Notes: generated by a model not told the origin, from the letters alone. DNA of 64,000 nt from CAWAPS01 sp963783945 (GCA_963783945.1 CAWAPS010000002.1:930001-994000), one strand, 5' to 3'; positions 46,290-55,284 are shown, counted from the first letter of the stretch. Made by a program: numbers and translations.

Positions 46290-46703
46290 ATGGCCGATAG
46301 CCCGTCGATGATCGTCAAACAGGCCTTCGAAGATTGGATGAACGGAACCGGCAATGTTGGCCGGATTTTCGCACCCAACATGACATGGGAGGTGTACGGC
46401 AGGTCCGCCGCTTCCGGGCGCTACGAAAGCGCTGCGGACTTCGCCACGAGAGTCCTTGGACCTCTGAACAAGCGGTTCATTGACTCGGACCCGATGCGTC
46501 CTACAAAGATTCGGGCTGTCTACGCCGACGACGCGACAGTCATTGTCATATGGGATGGCGGCGGAACGACAGTGGCGGGAACCCACTACGAGAACACATA
46601 CGCCTGGATTTTCACATTGGACCAAGGACTAGTCGTCGAAGCAACGGCTTTCTATGACGCCATCTCGTTCGATGAAATGTGGGCGATCACACCAAAGGAG
46701 TAG
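46290..46703 (+). CDS. SnoaL/NTF2-like protein
   Basis: 137 residues, NTF2-like cone fold: MIVKQAFEDWMNGTGNVGRIFAPNMTWEVYG, then RAVYADDATVIVIWDGGGTTVAGTHYENTYAWIFTLDQGLVVEATAFYD. AAAGGAG precedes the ATG. The family includes ketosteroid isomerases, polyketide cyclases and epoxide hydrolases; the acidic residue near the C-terminal strand is compatible with an isomerase or cyclase. It lies between the lactonase and the 6-oxocamphor-hydrolase-like gene, so a role in the same pathway is likely. Confidence 0.85.
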   Translation: MADSPSMIVKQAFEDWMNGTGNVGRIFAPNMTWEVYGRSAASGRYESAADFATRVLGPLNKRFIDSDPMRPTKIRAVYADDATVIVIWDGGGTTVAGTHYENTYAWIFTLDQGLVVEATAFYDAISFDEMWAITPKE

Positions 46704-46783
46704 CGACGGCTGATGTCGCTGGTGGTGTGGACACCGCCATAAGACATTCCGCTGCCCGAGAGAAAGAAAGGAAGCATAAGATA

Positions 46784-46831
46784 TGTCTGCGTCCAGAGCT
46801 ACCGTCAAATACTCGATTGCGGAGCCATGAG
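46784..46831 (+). other. Possible 15-codon leader ORF before the beta-diketone hydrolase
   Basis: ATG at 46784 follows AAAGGAAG and encodes MSASRATVKYSIAEP before TGA, whose ATGA overlaps another ATG. It lies in the 283-base gap between the NTF2-like gene and the hydrolase. It may be a leader peptide or the start of a decayed gene; no other feature is visible in the gap. Confidence 0.25.
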
Positions 46832-46986
46832 CTGCGACCTCACATGGCTTGTGCTCGAACTGGGCCGCCGCACACGAACTACTCACCAAAGCCTGGGCGG
46901 CAGGGTTCGGCCCACACCTATCAGCGTCCATCGTTACAAGTGCAAATCGAACTCGAATATCCCATCCACAAAGGAAGTTACGCGCC

Positions 46987-47745
46987 ATGACCAATCCCAG
47001 CTACTTCGACCGCTACGAGAACCTGGCGTTCACCCGCGACGACAATGGCGTCTTGACCATGCGGTTTCACACGAACGGCGGACCGATCGTCTTCACCGGT
47101 CAGACCCATGAAGACCTGCCCTTTGCTCTGGAGGAGATCGCGGCCGACGAGGACAACCGAGCGATGATCCTTACCGGCACGGACGATGTGTTCATGGACC
47201 AGATTGACGGACCGAGCCTCGGTGACATGACCAAGCCTGTTCAGTTCGAGAGGACTCGTTCCCAAGGAATCAAGATCCTCGAACGGTTCCCATCACTGCC
47301 GTTCCCGGTCGTCGGCGTGGCCAACGGACCCGCCACTGTGCATTCCGAGTACCTCCTCCTGACCGATATCCACATCGCGTCAGAGCGAGCCACTTACGGT
47401 GACCTGCCGCACCCAACTTTCGGGATCGCGGCCGGAGACGGTCTCCAGGTCGTTTGGGAAGAGGTCGCCGGTATGGCGCGGACCAAGTGGCTGCTCTGGA
47501 GCGGCGAGAACATCGACGCAACTACCGCCATGGAGTGGGGTGTTGTCGTGGAGGTCCTACCCCATGACGAGGCCCTCGCCCGAGGTGTCGAGATCGCCAC
47601 CAAGCTCGCCGCCAAACCGGCGCTGTACCGCCGGTATCAGAAGCAGACCCTCAACCAGCGGCTTGTCCGTCGCATTGCCGAAGGAGTGCCGTACGGTATG
47701 GCACTAGAAGGTCTCACCGCCGCTGACCTCGCTTACCAGGGGTGA
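46987..47745 (+). CDS. 6-oxocamphor hydrolase-like beta-diketone hydrolase (crotonase superfamily)
   Basis: 252 residues of the crotonase fold, but closest by eye to Rhodococcus 6-oxocamphor hydrolase rather than enoyl-CoA hydratases. Remembering that enzyme's catalytic residues as His45, His122, His145, Asp154 and Glu244, all five have counterparts here at a near-constant offset: His41 (FTGQTHEDL), His119 (NGPATVHSEY), His142 (GDLPHPTFG), Asp151 (AAGDGLQVVW) and Glu241 (MALEGLTAAD). The enzyme would cleave a C-C bond of a cyclic or bicyclic 1,3-diketone to give a keto acid, without CoA. ATG at 46987 follows AAGGAAG. Last intact gene of the group opposite the LAL regulator. Confidence 0.85.
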   Translation: MTNPSYFDRYENLAFTRDDNGVLTMRFHTNGGPIVFTGQTHEDLPFALEEIAADEDNRAMILTGTDDVFMDQIDGPSLGDMTKPVQFERTRSQGIKILERFPSLPFPVVGVANGPATVHSEYLLLTDIHIASERATYGDLPHPTFGIAAGDGLQVVWEEVAGMARTKWLLWSGENIDATTAMEWGVVVEVLPHDEALARGVEIATKLAAKPALYRRYQKQTLNQRLVRRIAEGVPYGMALEGLTAADLAYQG

Positions 47746-47754
47746 CTCGGACCT

Positions 47755-47998
<244 letters not shown>

Positions 47999-48075
47999 GG
48001 GTCTTCGACGACCCCAACAGTTTCCGTCCGGCCCCGCCCCGGCGGTGGGCGCCAGGGGCGAGGGCGGGATCGGCA

Positions 48076-48621
48076 TCAGTAGCCGTAGCCCTTGGCGTTG
48101 GTATTGGTACTGACTGGCGCGGACGGCGCAGCGCCTCCAGTCCCTGCCCCGAGATCCGAGGTGGCCACGAAGAAGCCTTGTACCCCTTGGCCGGTGACGT
48201 GGCCGGGGGTGTCGTCAATGAAGGTGTAGAGGAAGTGAGCGTTGTAACGGACTTGTTGGCCGTTGCTGTCTCTGATCACGCTGAGTTTGCCGGTGGCTCC
48301 GGTTTCGCTCGGCGAGCCCGCGACCAGCGGGGGCCACAGGGCGGCCAGACCGCCGCTGACGTGGGACTTGTTGGGTGTGTCGGGGCCGTAGGTGTAGAGG
48401 GGTAGCCCTCGGGCGTTGACCAAAATCTGCTCGGACTTGCCGTCGACGGTGGCGGTGGTGACACTGATGGTGGCGGTTCCGGTGGGAGCGGCTGGGGTCT
48501 TTGAGGCCGTGGCCGGCGCCGCCGTCGAGGACGAGCTGGTGGCTTCAACCAAACCTACGCCACCTCCCGCGACTGCTACGCCGAGACCGAGCGCTAAGAG
48601 CATCTGCTTTGAACGTCGCAT
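48076..48621 (-). CDS. Secreted COG4315-type protein (lipoprotein-repeat family)
   Basis: 181 residues. The N-terminus MRRSKQMLLALGLGVAVAGG is a signal peptide, followed by a Ser/Thr/Ala-rich linker. The mature domain has the family hallmark LVNARGLPLYTYGPDTPNKSHVSGGLAALWPPL and RDSNGQQVRYNAHFLYTFIDDTPGHVTGQGV. No lipobox Cys is seen, so it is secreted or membrane-anchored rather than a lipoprotein. The ATG at 48621 follows GGAGGT; the longer frame upstream is not used. Function unknown; such genes are often near ECF sigma genes, as here. Confidence 0.85.
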   Translation of the reverse strand: MRRSKQMLLALGLGVAVAGGGVGLVEATSSSSTAAPATASKTPAAPTGTATISVTTATVDGKSEQILVNARGLPLYTYGPDTPNKSHVSGGLAALWPPLVAGSPSETGATGKLSVIRDSNGQQVRYNAHFLYTFIDDTPGHVTGQGVQGFFVATSDLGAGTGGAAPSAPVSTNTNAKGYGY

Positions 48622-48951
48622 GACTACCTCCAGTGAGAAGCTGGTTGCAATGAAATAGCCTGGGGAGTTACGCACCCTCGAGATCGCCGACCCTCGCCTC
48701 AGCGGAAAATGTGGGAGGCGGCTGTCGCCCCCCTCGAGCGCCTCAAGCGAGTTGCCCCTACGACAACTGCTCGCGTCAAGACTCACGGCGTCGCTCACGC
48801 AAACGCCGATCGCGTTACCGCACCCGTCCGGTCCTTGTAACCCCGTTGGCTATCGGTACGTGTACATCAATGCGGCTGGACAAGTCGACTGACTCGCCCG
48901 GCGGCGTATCCCTACATGGAGCGAAGGGTCATGACACGAGGAGGAAAAGAG

Positions 48952-49428
48952 ATGACACAGCTGACCAGAATGTCGGCCACGGTGGTATCCGCGACGACGG
49001 ATCCTGCCGTAGGGGACCCCGACCACCTCAATGCCACCATCGTCCCCTTCCGCGTTCGGACCACCAGGGCCCGGGCCACCCCCCACCGCGCCCATCCCCG
49101 CAGGGCCGAAACGCGCACCGCAGACCTGGACGCCCCGGGAGGCGTCGTGCCAATCGCCCAGATCAGCCCCCGCCAGCAGGCGAAAGTGGCCGGACGGGTC
49201 CGGGCGATCCAGCTGCAGCCCCGTTCGGGGATCCCCACCCTCGAATTGACCATCAGCGACACCGCCGACGACACCCTCATTGTCGTGTTCCTCGGAAGGC
49301 GCCGAATACCCGGAATTCAGCCCGGAGCCCACTTGTCCGTCGAAGCAATGGTCGCCTCCCGCCCCGGGGGACTCTCGATGCTCAACCCCATCTATGAGAT
49401 CCTCGCCGGCGCACCAGTAGCAGAGTGA
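48952..49428 (+). CDS. OB-fold nucleic-acid-binding protein
   Basis: 158 residues. The C-terminal OB domain reads ISPRQQAKVAGRVRAIQLQP, TLELTISDTADDTLIVVFLGRRRIPGIQPGAHLSVEAMV and GGLSMLNPIYEILAGA, matching a conserved actinobacterial OB-fold family that also resembles the RecG wedge/tRNA-anticodon type. The N-terminal 80 residues are Arg/Pro-rich and disordered, longer than usual. ATG 48952 follows GAGGAGGAAA. It usually sits near nucleotide-metabolism or ion-channel genes; here it is alone. Confidence 0.82.
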   Translation: MTQLTRMSATVVSATTDPAVGDPDHLNATIVPFRVRTTRARATPHRAHPRRAETRTADLDAPGGVVPIAQISPRQQAKVAGRVRAIQLQPRSGIPTLELTISDTADDTLIVVFLGRRRIPGIQPGAHLSVEAMVASRPGGLSMLNPIYEILAGAPVAE

Positions 49429-50176
49429 GAGATCGCCAAGCCACGCCCCTCTGGTTGCCGGGGGCGACAGGGCCAGACTGCTCGGCTGATACACCTCCCG
49501 CGACTGTTGTGGGGTTCTGAGAACAGAACTGTTCGAGACTATGTGGGACGGTCACCCGATCCGCGAAGCGAGTTCCGCTCAGCGACTGCACGTGTTGGCG
49601 GTGATACGCGAACAGGGGCGGTCACCTCCGGGCCCAGCGAGCGATCCGTGGCCCGAGTACGGCGCCCCGAAACGGCTGCCAAGGCAGAACGCCCATTGAG
49701 CGACCCCGTCAACCGGCGCGCCACGAGGAGGCACCGCCGCAGGCCAATACGCGAAAGCGACATAGGGATCCCGGAGCCCGCACGGCGACAACAGATCGCC
49801 GACGGCCAGTCGAGCCCGTTTCGCAGACACCGTGGTATGCCGTCGGTGGCCGGGTCGTCATCCTTCCCCGACGGCGCAGCGCCGGGGGAGGCGCAGTTGT
49901 CGCTCGACGGGTTGGGCTAGCACGACGGGTGGACCAGGTCGGCAAGCCGCGATGGTCGGCGGCGAAGGGTCGGGCCGTGCTGTCGCCTGGTCTGACGAGT
50001 CGCCGGGGTCGAAAATCGATCACGATGAGATTCTTGTCCCATCCATGGCTAGGATCCGTCAACGCTGCGATGCAGGTCAGAGACCATTTCTTCGACAGCC
50101 GGGTTCCGCCGGCCAGGTGAGAGATCTCGCCCGGTGACAGGCTTGTGTAACTCGTGCGCCTATCTGTACGCGAGCC
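49429..50176. other. Large intergenic stretch, no supported gene
   Basis: About 750 bases. Frames on both strands are Arg/Pro-rich, without domains or good ribosome binding sites. It may be a decayed gene too far gone to identify and should hold the promoter of the sigma/anti-sigma pair. Confidence 0.45.
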
Positions 50177-50770
50177 ATGTTGTCCGCGTCTACACCCTCG
50201 GCAAGGAGGGCCGGTGAACGGCCCGAGACAGGCGACGGCCGAGTCGTCCACCTGCGCGTGGTAGACACTGATGTTTACGCCGACTGGGAGTCGGTGTATC
50301 GCGACAACGTGGACCGCTTGTACCGGTTGATGTACGCACGGGTGGGCAACCGCCCCGACGCCGAGGACCTCACGTCCGAGGTGTTCAGGACCGCCCTGGG
50401 CCCGTTGCGCCTGGCGTCGTCGAAAGGGGAGGTGCGCGCCTATCTGCTGGTCACGGCCAGGACGGTCCTGGCTTCGCATTGGCGGCGTCGCCTGGGTACT
50501 CCGGTGACTTCCATCGACCCGGACTCCGACCTGGGCTTCTTGGCCGACCCGCCGGGCTCTGACCAGCCCAGCGAGGCCCCGAACCGGGCGGCCCGCATAC
50601 TGGCTGCCCTGCCTGATCGCTACCGCCGGATCCTCGAACTCCGCTTCTTGGAGGCGTCCTCGATCAAGGACGCGGCCCACACCATGGATATCAGCGTCAG
50701 CAACGCCAAGGTCCTCCAACACCGCGCCCTGCACATGGCCACGAAGATCGGACTGGAGCTGGAGCGGTGA
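50177..50770 (+). CDS. ECF-type RNA polymerase sigma factor
   Basis: 197 residues. Region 2 is WESVYRDNVDRLYRLMYARVGNRPDAEDLTSEVFRTAL, followed by a linker and region 4, LPDRYRRILELRFLEASSIKDAAHTMDISVSNAKVLQHRALHMATKI. Start at ATG 50177; a GTG further in is possible since the first 30 residues are not conserved. The stop overlaps the next gene (GTGA), the standard sigma/anti-sigma arrangement, so the sigma is probably held by that membrane protein until a signal arrives. Confidence 0.9.
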   Translation: MLSASTPSARRAGERPETGDGRVVHLRVVDTDVYADWESVYRDNVDRLYRLMYARVGNRPDAEDLTSEVFRTALGPLRLASSKGEVRAYLLVTARTVLASHWRRRLGTPVTSIDPDSDLGFLADPPGSDQPSEAPNRAARILAALPDRYRRILELRFLEASSIKDAAHTMDISVSNAKVLQHRALHMATKIGLELER

Positions 50771-51423
50771 GCCGACGAAAGATGTCCGCCTTCCTTGACG
50801 CCCTGGCGGCCGGGCGCCGCCCCCGGGGCTTTCGGGCCACCCCCGACGACGCCGCCGTCCTGCGCACCGCCATCGAACTGCGGGCCGCCCACCCCGACGA
50901 GGCCGCCCCCGACGCACAGTTCGTCTCGCGCCTACACCAGGAGCTGGCTGACCAGGCCGGGACCGCTCAGATCGTTCCCATGGTGCGCCCGGCCCCTCGG
51001 CCTCGGGGCCGCATCGCCCTGGTGTCGGTGGCCGCCGGGCTAGCCCTGGTGGGAGCGACCGCGGCCGCCACCGAGAGCTTCGATCATCCCGCGTCGACTC
51101 GGGCCGCACTGCCACTGCCAAAAGGGCAAGAGTTGCGCACCGGCACCTTCGAAGACGCCGCCAGCCAGAACCTGGGCCAGATCGTGGTCTACGACGGGAA
51201 CCCCTCGTGGGTGTTCATGGTCATCAAAGGTTCGAGCTATGACGGTCCGGTCACCTGCCGGCTCCACACCACCAACGGCTCGACCGTAATGACCGGCGCC
51301 TTCTACCTCCATGACGGTACCGGCCAGTTGGCCAAAACCATAGGAGCGGACCTCGGCCAACTCGGGGGCGCCCAACTCGTCACCCCCACCGGTGCCACCC
51401 TGGCGTCCGCCACCTTCTCCTAA
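50767..51423 (+). CDS. Putative membrane anti-sigma factor
   Basis: 218 residues. The N-terminal 75 residues are cytosolic (MSRRKMSAFLDALAAGRRPRGF ... FVSRLHQELADQAG), one membrane helix (IALVSVAAGLALVGATAAAT) is at about 82-100, and an extracytoplasmic domain follows (LGQIVVYDGNPSWVFMVIKGSSYDGPVTCRLHTTNG). No zinc HxxxCxxC is visible, so it is not a classical ZAS anti-sigma. The role is assigned from topology and the GTGA overlap with the sigma gene. Confidence 0.78.
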   Translation: MSRRKMSAFLDALAAGRRPRGFRATPDDAAVLRTAIELRAAHPDEAAPDAQFVSRLHQELADQAGTAQIVPMVRPAPRPRGRIALVSVAAGLALVGATAAATESFDHPASTRAALPLPKGQELRTGTFEDAASQNLGQIVVYDGNPSWVFMVIKGSSYDGPVTCRLHTTNGSTVMTGAFYLHDGTGQLAKTIGADLGQLGGAQLVTPTGATLASATFS

Positions 51424-51747
51424 CCCGGCGAACCGAGCGCCCGATCTGGCGCTTCGTGGATTGCGGTTGTCGGATGCTCTTTGCCAGCCATCGAGCTTCC
51501 GAGTAGTCGATAGGACTCCGCCTGCGGGCCGTTAGTTCGGATATTCGCTGTGCCCATTTGGCGCCTCCTGCCGGCACAGTCCGACATGCGTCACTTGGAA
51601 TGACGGCGTGGGTAGGGGGCGGACGTCGAATGATCTCGGTCGGGGGAACATAGGCCGCCTCGGCGCTGGCAGCCGACGGCGGGCTCGACGGGCGTGGTAG
51701 ACATCGCTGGACTGGAGTCATCCCCTTAGCTTCGAGAGCGAGCTGGC
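51424..51747. other. Intergenic, no supported gene
   Basis: About 320 bases between the anti-sigma gene and the glyoxalase-fold gene. No conserved frame, repeat or hairpin with a T-tract was seen. Confidence 0.45.
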
Positions 51748-52677
51748 GTGAAGATCGAAGAGCTGTACCACGTCATCCACCTGACCGAGGATCGAGCACC
51801 GCTTGACGCATGGTACGACCAGGTGTTCCTGCCCCGGCGAGGGTTCATGGACGCCAACTACTACGACGGAGAACAGCGAGACGCGTCCCTCGTGACCATC
51901 GCCGACGCCGTGGTCGAGGTCCTTGCCCCCGCCCGTTTTGCCGAAGGTTGGGACGTCATGCCCATCGGCCGTTTCTTTACTCGCTTCGGCCAGCACTGGC
52001 ATTCCATCGCCTGGTACGTCGAGGACGTCGGCGAGGCCTGGAACCACCTGCAGAGCCATGGCCTACGGGTCATTTTCCCCGGGGGAGCGCCGGGCGACGG
52101 CAGCCGGCCAAGCGGGGCCACCCCCATCTTCACTCATCCGAAGGAGACCGTGACCCAGCTACAGTTCACCGAACGGCGTCAGGTGCGCGGCGCCGACGAG
52201 TACGGCGGCCCGGAGCCGATCGACCCACGGTACGAGCCCGGGTGGTCCGACAAGTGGTGGGCCGAGAACCATCCCCTCGGCATCGAACGGCTGGCCTACC
52301 TGACCATCGTCACATCGGACCCGGAACAGGCCCGCTCGGTGTACGCGGACACTCTCGGAGGACGGATACTCGCCGAGGAGACGTCGGCTCTCACCTCCAC
52401 TGACGACACCTACCTCAAGGTCGGAACCCAGACGGTGATCCAGATCTCCCGCCCCCATGACGAGCCATCACTGGCCCGGGCCGACCTCGACAAGAACGGC
52501 AGCATGCTCCACGCCGCCGCCTTCCAGGTTCGTGATCTCGATGCAGTCGAGCGGCACCTGCGCGGCCAGGGTATCGGGGTGGTCGGTCGCGACGACCAAA
52601 CTCTGCTCGCCGATCCAGCGAACACCCACGGCGCCCCGTACCGCTTCACAACGGCCGACAAGCAGGTCCGCTTGTAG
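51748..52677 (+). CDS. Two-domain VOC (glyoxalase/bleomycin-resistance fold) protein
   Basis: 309 residues with two VOC modules. Module 1 runs KIEELYHVIHLTEDRAPLDAWYDQVFL ... DAVVEVLAP ... HWHSIAWYVEDVGEAWNHLQSHGLRV ... TVTQLQF. Module 2 runs IERLAYLTIVTSDPEQARSVYADTLGGRIL ... TVIQISRPH ... LHAAAFQVRDLDAVERHLRGQGIGVV. His residues at the strand starts and the Glu/Gln at strand ends could bind a metal, as in extradiol dioxygenases or isomerases. The start is GTG at 51748. The 3' end overlaps the convergent APH-like gene by 32 bases. Confidence 0.85.
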   Translation: MKIEELYHVIHLTEDRAPLDAWYDQVFLPRRGFMDANYYDGEQRDASLVTIADAVVEVLAPARFAEGWDVMPIGRFFTRFGQHWHSIAWYVEDVGEAWNHLQSHGLRVIFPGGAPGDGSRPSGATPIFTHPKETVTQLQFTERRQVRGADEYGGPEPIDPRYEPGWSDKWWAENHPLGIERLAYLTIVTSDPEQARSVYADTLGGRILAEETSALTSTDDTYLKVGTQTVIQISRPHDEPSLARADLDKNGSMLHAAAFQVRDLDAVERHLRGQGIGVVGRDDQTLLADPANTHGAPYRFTTADKQVRL

Positions 52678-53800
52678 CGCCCGGGTGCGCCGAGGAAGCT
52701 CCGTCGTTCCCTTTCGGAACCGACGACCACCGGCGAAACGCGGCTCGGGTTGCAGCTGCGGTGGCACTGAAGTACTTACGTGGCCGGATAAAACCCCACT
52801 CGTCGAATGTCCGGCCGTTGGAGAGGGCGCGGCGGTAGCCGAAACAGGCGAGGTAGAGAGTGCGGATGTACATGACCGCCTCGAGCCGGTCGAGTTCGTC
52901 GTCGGTCGGCTCGACGTGTCGGCGGTAGGCGTTGACGACTGCGTCGATGCGCTCCTGGTTAGGCCGGCGTGGATTCCACGAACCTGTGCCCCAGATCAGG
53001 TACGCCAAGTCGGCGAGGCGCGGGCCGCGCCCGGACGCCTTCCAGTTGATCACGACTGGCCCTCGTTCGCTCAGGACGGCGTGATCCGGGGCGTGGAGGA
53101 GATTTCCGTGGAGCAAGCCTTCCGGAAGGCCGTGACCGTCGTCGGCCGAGCGCACCTGGTCGCGGAGCTGCTCGAATCGGCCGCGCTCGGCGGGCGCGAC
53201 TTTCGTGTCGACGGCGTCGAGAAATGACAGGGCGGCCAGCAGGTCCTGGCGCGGCGTGCCCTCACGGCTGGGGTCCTCACCACTCGCTCCGCCCGGGCGG
53301 CTGACTGAATCGTCGTAGGCCAGCGCGTGCAGCCGTCCGAGCAGCTCACCCATCATGGCGAACTTCGCGACACCGTCGGGGAGCTGGACGCCTTCGACGA
53401 AGCGGGTGACGAGGACCGCGCTGCCATCCAAGTCAGATACCGCATCATCGACCGCTAGGCGCTCCGCCGGGTAGTCCTGCCGCTCCAACAAGCGCAGGAT
53501 CGCGGCGTCACCCTCGACCCCGGCACGCGGCCGAGCTGGAGGAAAGGCGCGGGCCACCCACCGGCGCCCGTCATTACGGTCGACGCGGAACACGTAGGTC
53601 TTGTGCACACTGAGCTTGGTCGCCGCGACCGGGTCAATGCCGTAGCGACCCCGGAGATGGGCCACCAGCCGTTCAGCATCCGGCTCGTGGTCCATTCGGG
53701 GACCGAGCCCCTCGAGATCCATCAGTGCTTCGGTGTAACGCTGCCCGGTCTCCTCGGCGTGGCGCCGGACAACTTTCTTGAAGCTGGCGTCCTTGGTCAT
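52646..53800 (-). CDS. APH-fold phosphotransferase homologue lacking both catalytic Asp residues
   Basis: 384 residues. A short N-terminal helical module (MTKDASFKKVVRRHAEETGQ) precedes an aminoglycoside-phosphotransferase/choline-kinase fold: YVFRVDRNDGRRWVARAFPP, AVLVTRFVEGVQLP, then LLHGNLLHAPD and VVINWKASGRGPRLADLAYLIW. In active members the motifs are HGD and a DW or DF; here they are His231-Gly232-Asn233 and Asn252. Both changes are single G-to-A steps (GAT to AAT, GAC to AAC). The protein should bind nucleotide poorly or act as a pseudokinase. ATG 53800 with GGGGAGG upstream is preferred to TTG 53806. Confidence 0.82.
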   Translation of the reverse strand: MTKDASFKKVVRRHAEETGQRYTEALMDLEGLGPRMDHEPDAERLVAHLRGRYGIDPVAATKLSVHKTYVFRVDRNDGRRWVARAFPPARPRAGVEGDAAILRLLERQDYPAERLAVDDAVSDLDGSAVLVTRFVEGVQLPDGVAKFAMMGELLGRLHALAYDDSVSRPGGASGEDPSREGTPRQDLLAALSFLDAVDTKVAPAERGRFEQLRDQVRSADDGHGLPEGLLHGNLLHAPDHAVLSERGPVVINWKASGRGPRLADLAYLIWGTGSWNPRRPNQERIDAVVNAYRRHVEPTDDELDRLEAVMYIRTLYLACFGYRRALSNGRTFDEWGFIRPRKYFSATAAATRAAFRRWSSVPKGNDGASSAHPGATSGPACRPL

Positions 53801-54093
53801 GGACAAGCCTCCCCATCACACCCCCGTCCCCCAGCGACGCGGTGTTGGAAGATAGCTCGTGACACTGACGACCGGGAGGGCGAATCCCCTTCGCCGATGG
53901 AACCCCGACTGGGGCGGATGCTCCGTAGCTCGGCGGCCGGTCGCCGCCGTGAAAATACTCTTCCTGAGGCGCTCGGTCGTTGTCAAGCGGCTCACCCACC
54001 AGATGACACTGCGCGAAGTGTCGGCAGTGAGGGTGCGAAGCTGCTTGGAGCACTCCGACAGCCCCTCCAGATCGATCCCCACCGGGCCCTGAA

Positions 54094-54245
54094 GGTCTCG
54101 ATGCTTGGGACGTCGACCGTCTCATCGAGGCAACGCCTGACCTGGTCGTCGAGGAGGTCCCCCGGTGAGATTCCCGAGATCGTTTCCGTCTACTGGTTCG
54201 ACTCAAGTCGGCGTCCCACCGTGCGAGAGGTTGTAGAACACATGT
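54094..54245 (+). pseudogene. Remnant of a ParB-like (small chromosome-partitioning-type) protein
   Basis: GLDAWDVDRLIEATPDLVVE and EVP run to a TGA at 54165-54167; one base out of frame, in CCCCC, the text continues GEIPEIVSVYWFDSSRRPT and VREVVEHM. Together they match the N-terminal half of the roughly 100-residue ParB-like proteins common in actinobacteria and proteobacteria. The second half, with DGMHR, is missing. Confidence 0.55.
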
Positions 54246-54281
54246 GCTCCTGTCCCGTGTGTCCCATCCGCGAACAGCGGC

Positions 54282-55112
54282 TCAAGGCGAGTCCAAGTCC
54301 TGGGCGGCGAGTAGCAGCGTGGCCAGCTGCTCGAGGGTGGTTATGAGCTCATCGAGCTCTTCCGGCTCGAGGCTCACGTAGGGCGACGCTGCGAGGTCGT
54401 CGGTGAGCGCCTCGACCCGCTCTTTGGCGGCCCGCCCCTGCTTGCTCAGCCAACCGTCTTCCCCGATCAGGCCGCGATCGCGCATCCCGTCGATCACGGC
54501 GGCGATCTGCGCTCCCGGGAGGTGGTGGATGCGTCCGAACTTGTCGGCCGGCATGTCCATGTCGAGGGCGAACAGCACGTGAGCCTCGAGGCCCCCGACG
54601 CCTTCGGTCATCAGGGCCGCGATGTGCCCGTCACCACGGTGCTCGCGCAGCAAGGAGGCTGCGTGAAAGAGGCGGCCCACGGCGTCGTCGGGGACCGGGA
54701 TCGTGCGCAACGCGGCGTACATGGGTCGGCCCTCGAAGGGCGCGCTGGTCGCCGCCTTGATCAACAGGTCGGCGGCGCGGGCGAAGGCGGCAGCCTCGAC
54801 GCGATCGCCGAGGATCCGCCGCAGCGCCTTCACGCAACCCACCTGACGAGCGGCGATCGCCGCTTCAGGCGTGGTGGTGCGCCACACCTTCGGAATGTGG
54901 CGAGCCACTTCGCCGGGAGCGAAGTTGTAGAAGAGCGCGTCCACCACCTCCGCCGGGGTGAGGCCCAGCGGCGCGGCCCGTCCGGCGAAGTAGGTGTCCC
55001 AGTAGTTCGTGAACCCCAAGGCGAACATTGCCTGGTTCGGTTCGTCAGTTGTGTAAGGGATGGCACCAATCGGCTCGACGAGCTCGAACATCCGGCGAGC
55101 CACCGTGTTCAT
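54282..55112 (-). CDS. SCO6745-like helical protein
   Basis: 276 residues, mostly helical: MNTVARRMFELVEPIGAIPY, then YWDTYFAGRAAPLGLTPAEVVDALFYNFAPGEVARHIPKVW. The C-terminal half has a winged-helix look (LPGAQIAAVIDGMRDRGLIGEDGWLSKQGRAAKERVEALTDDLA). This is the SCO6745 family, actinobacterium-specific, function unknown, possibly a DNA-binding or sensor protein. Start at ATG 55112. Monocistronic; no regulator nearby. Confidence 0.82.
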   Translation of the reverse strand: MNTVARRMFELVEPIGAIPYTTDEPNQAMFALGFTNYWDTYFAGRAAPLGLTPAEVVDALFYNFAPGEVARHIPKVWRTTTPEAAIAARQVGCVKALRRILGDRVEAAAFARAADLLIKAATSAPFEGRPMYAALRTIPVPDDAVGRLFHAASLLREHRGDGHIAALMTEGVGGLEAHVLFALDMDMPADKFGRIHHLPGAQIAAVIDGMRDRGLIGEDGWLSKQGRAAKERVEALTDDLAASPYVSLEPEELDELITTLEQLATLLLAAQDLDSP

Positions 55113-55284
55113 CGTCTACTCCTCCTGCTGCGGGCTCGGCGCCCTTGGCGGGTACTCACGATCACGTAGACGACTGCTCGCTGTCATACTCATCGCACGA
55201 TGTGACTATTCCGAGGTCGCGCCACAACGGTCGGCGGCGCATAGTGTGGCCCGTTCCTGGCGTTCGCCTCGGGGCCCGGGTAGA

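Noticed and set aside
46987..47745. Ordinary enoyl-CoA hydratase
   Set aside because: The five residues matching 6-oxocamphor hydrolase, including His41 and His142, are not expected in hydratases, and the two-Glu hydratase pattern is not seen.
49709..51121. 470-codon minus-strand open frame
   Set aside because: It runs antisense through the sigma and anti-sigma genes, which have clear domains and ribosome binding sites; the frame itself is Arg/Pro/Gly-rich.
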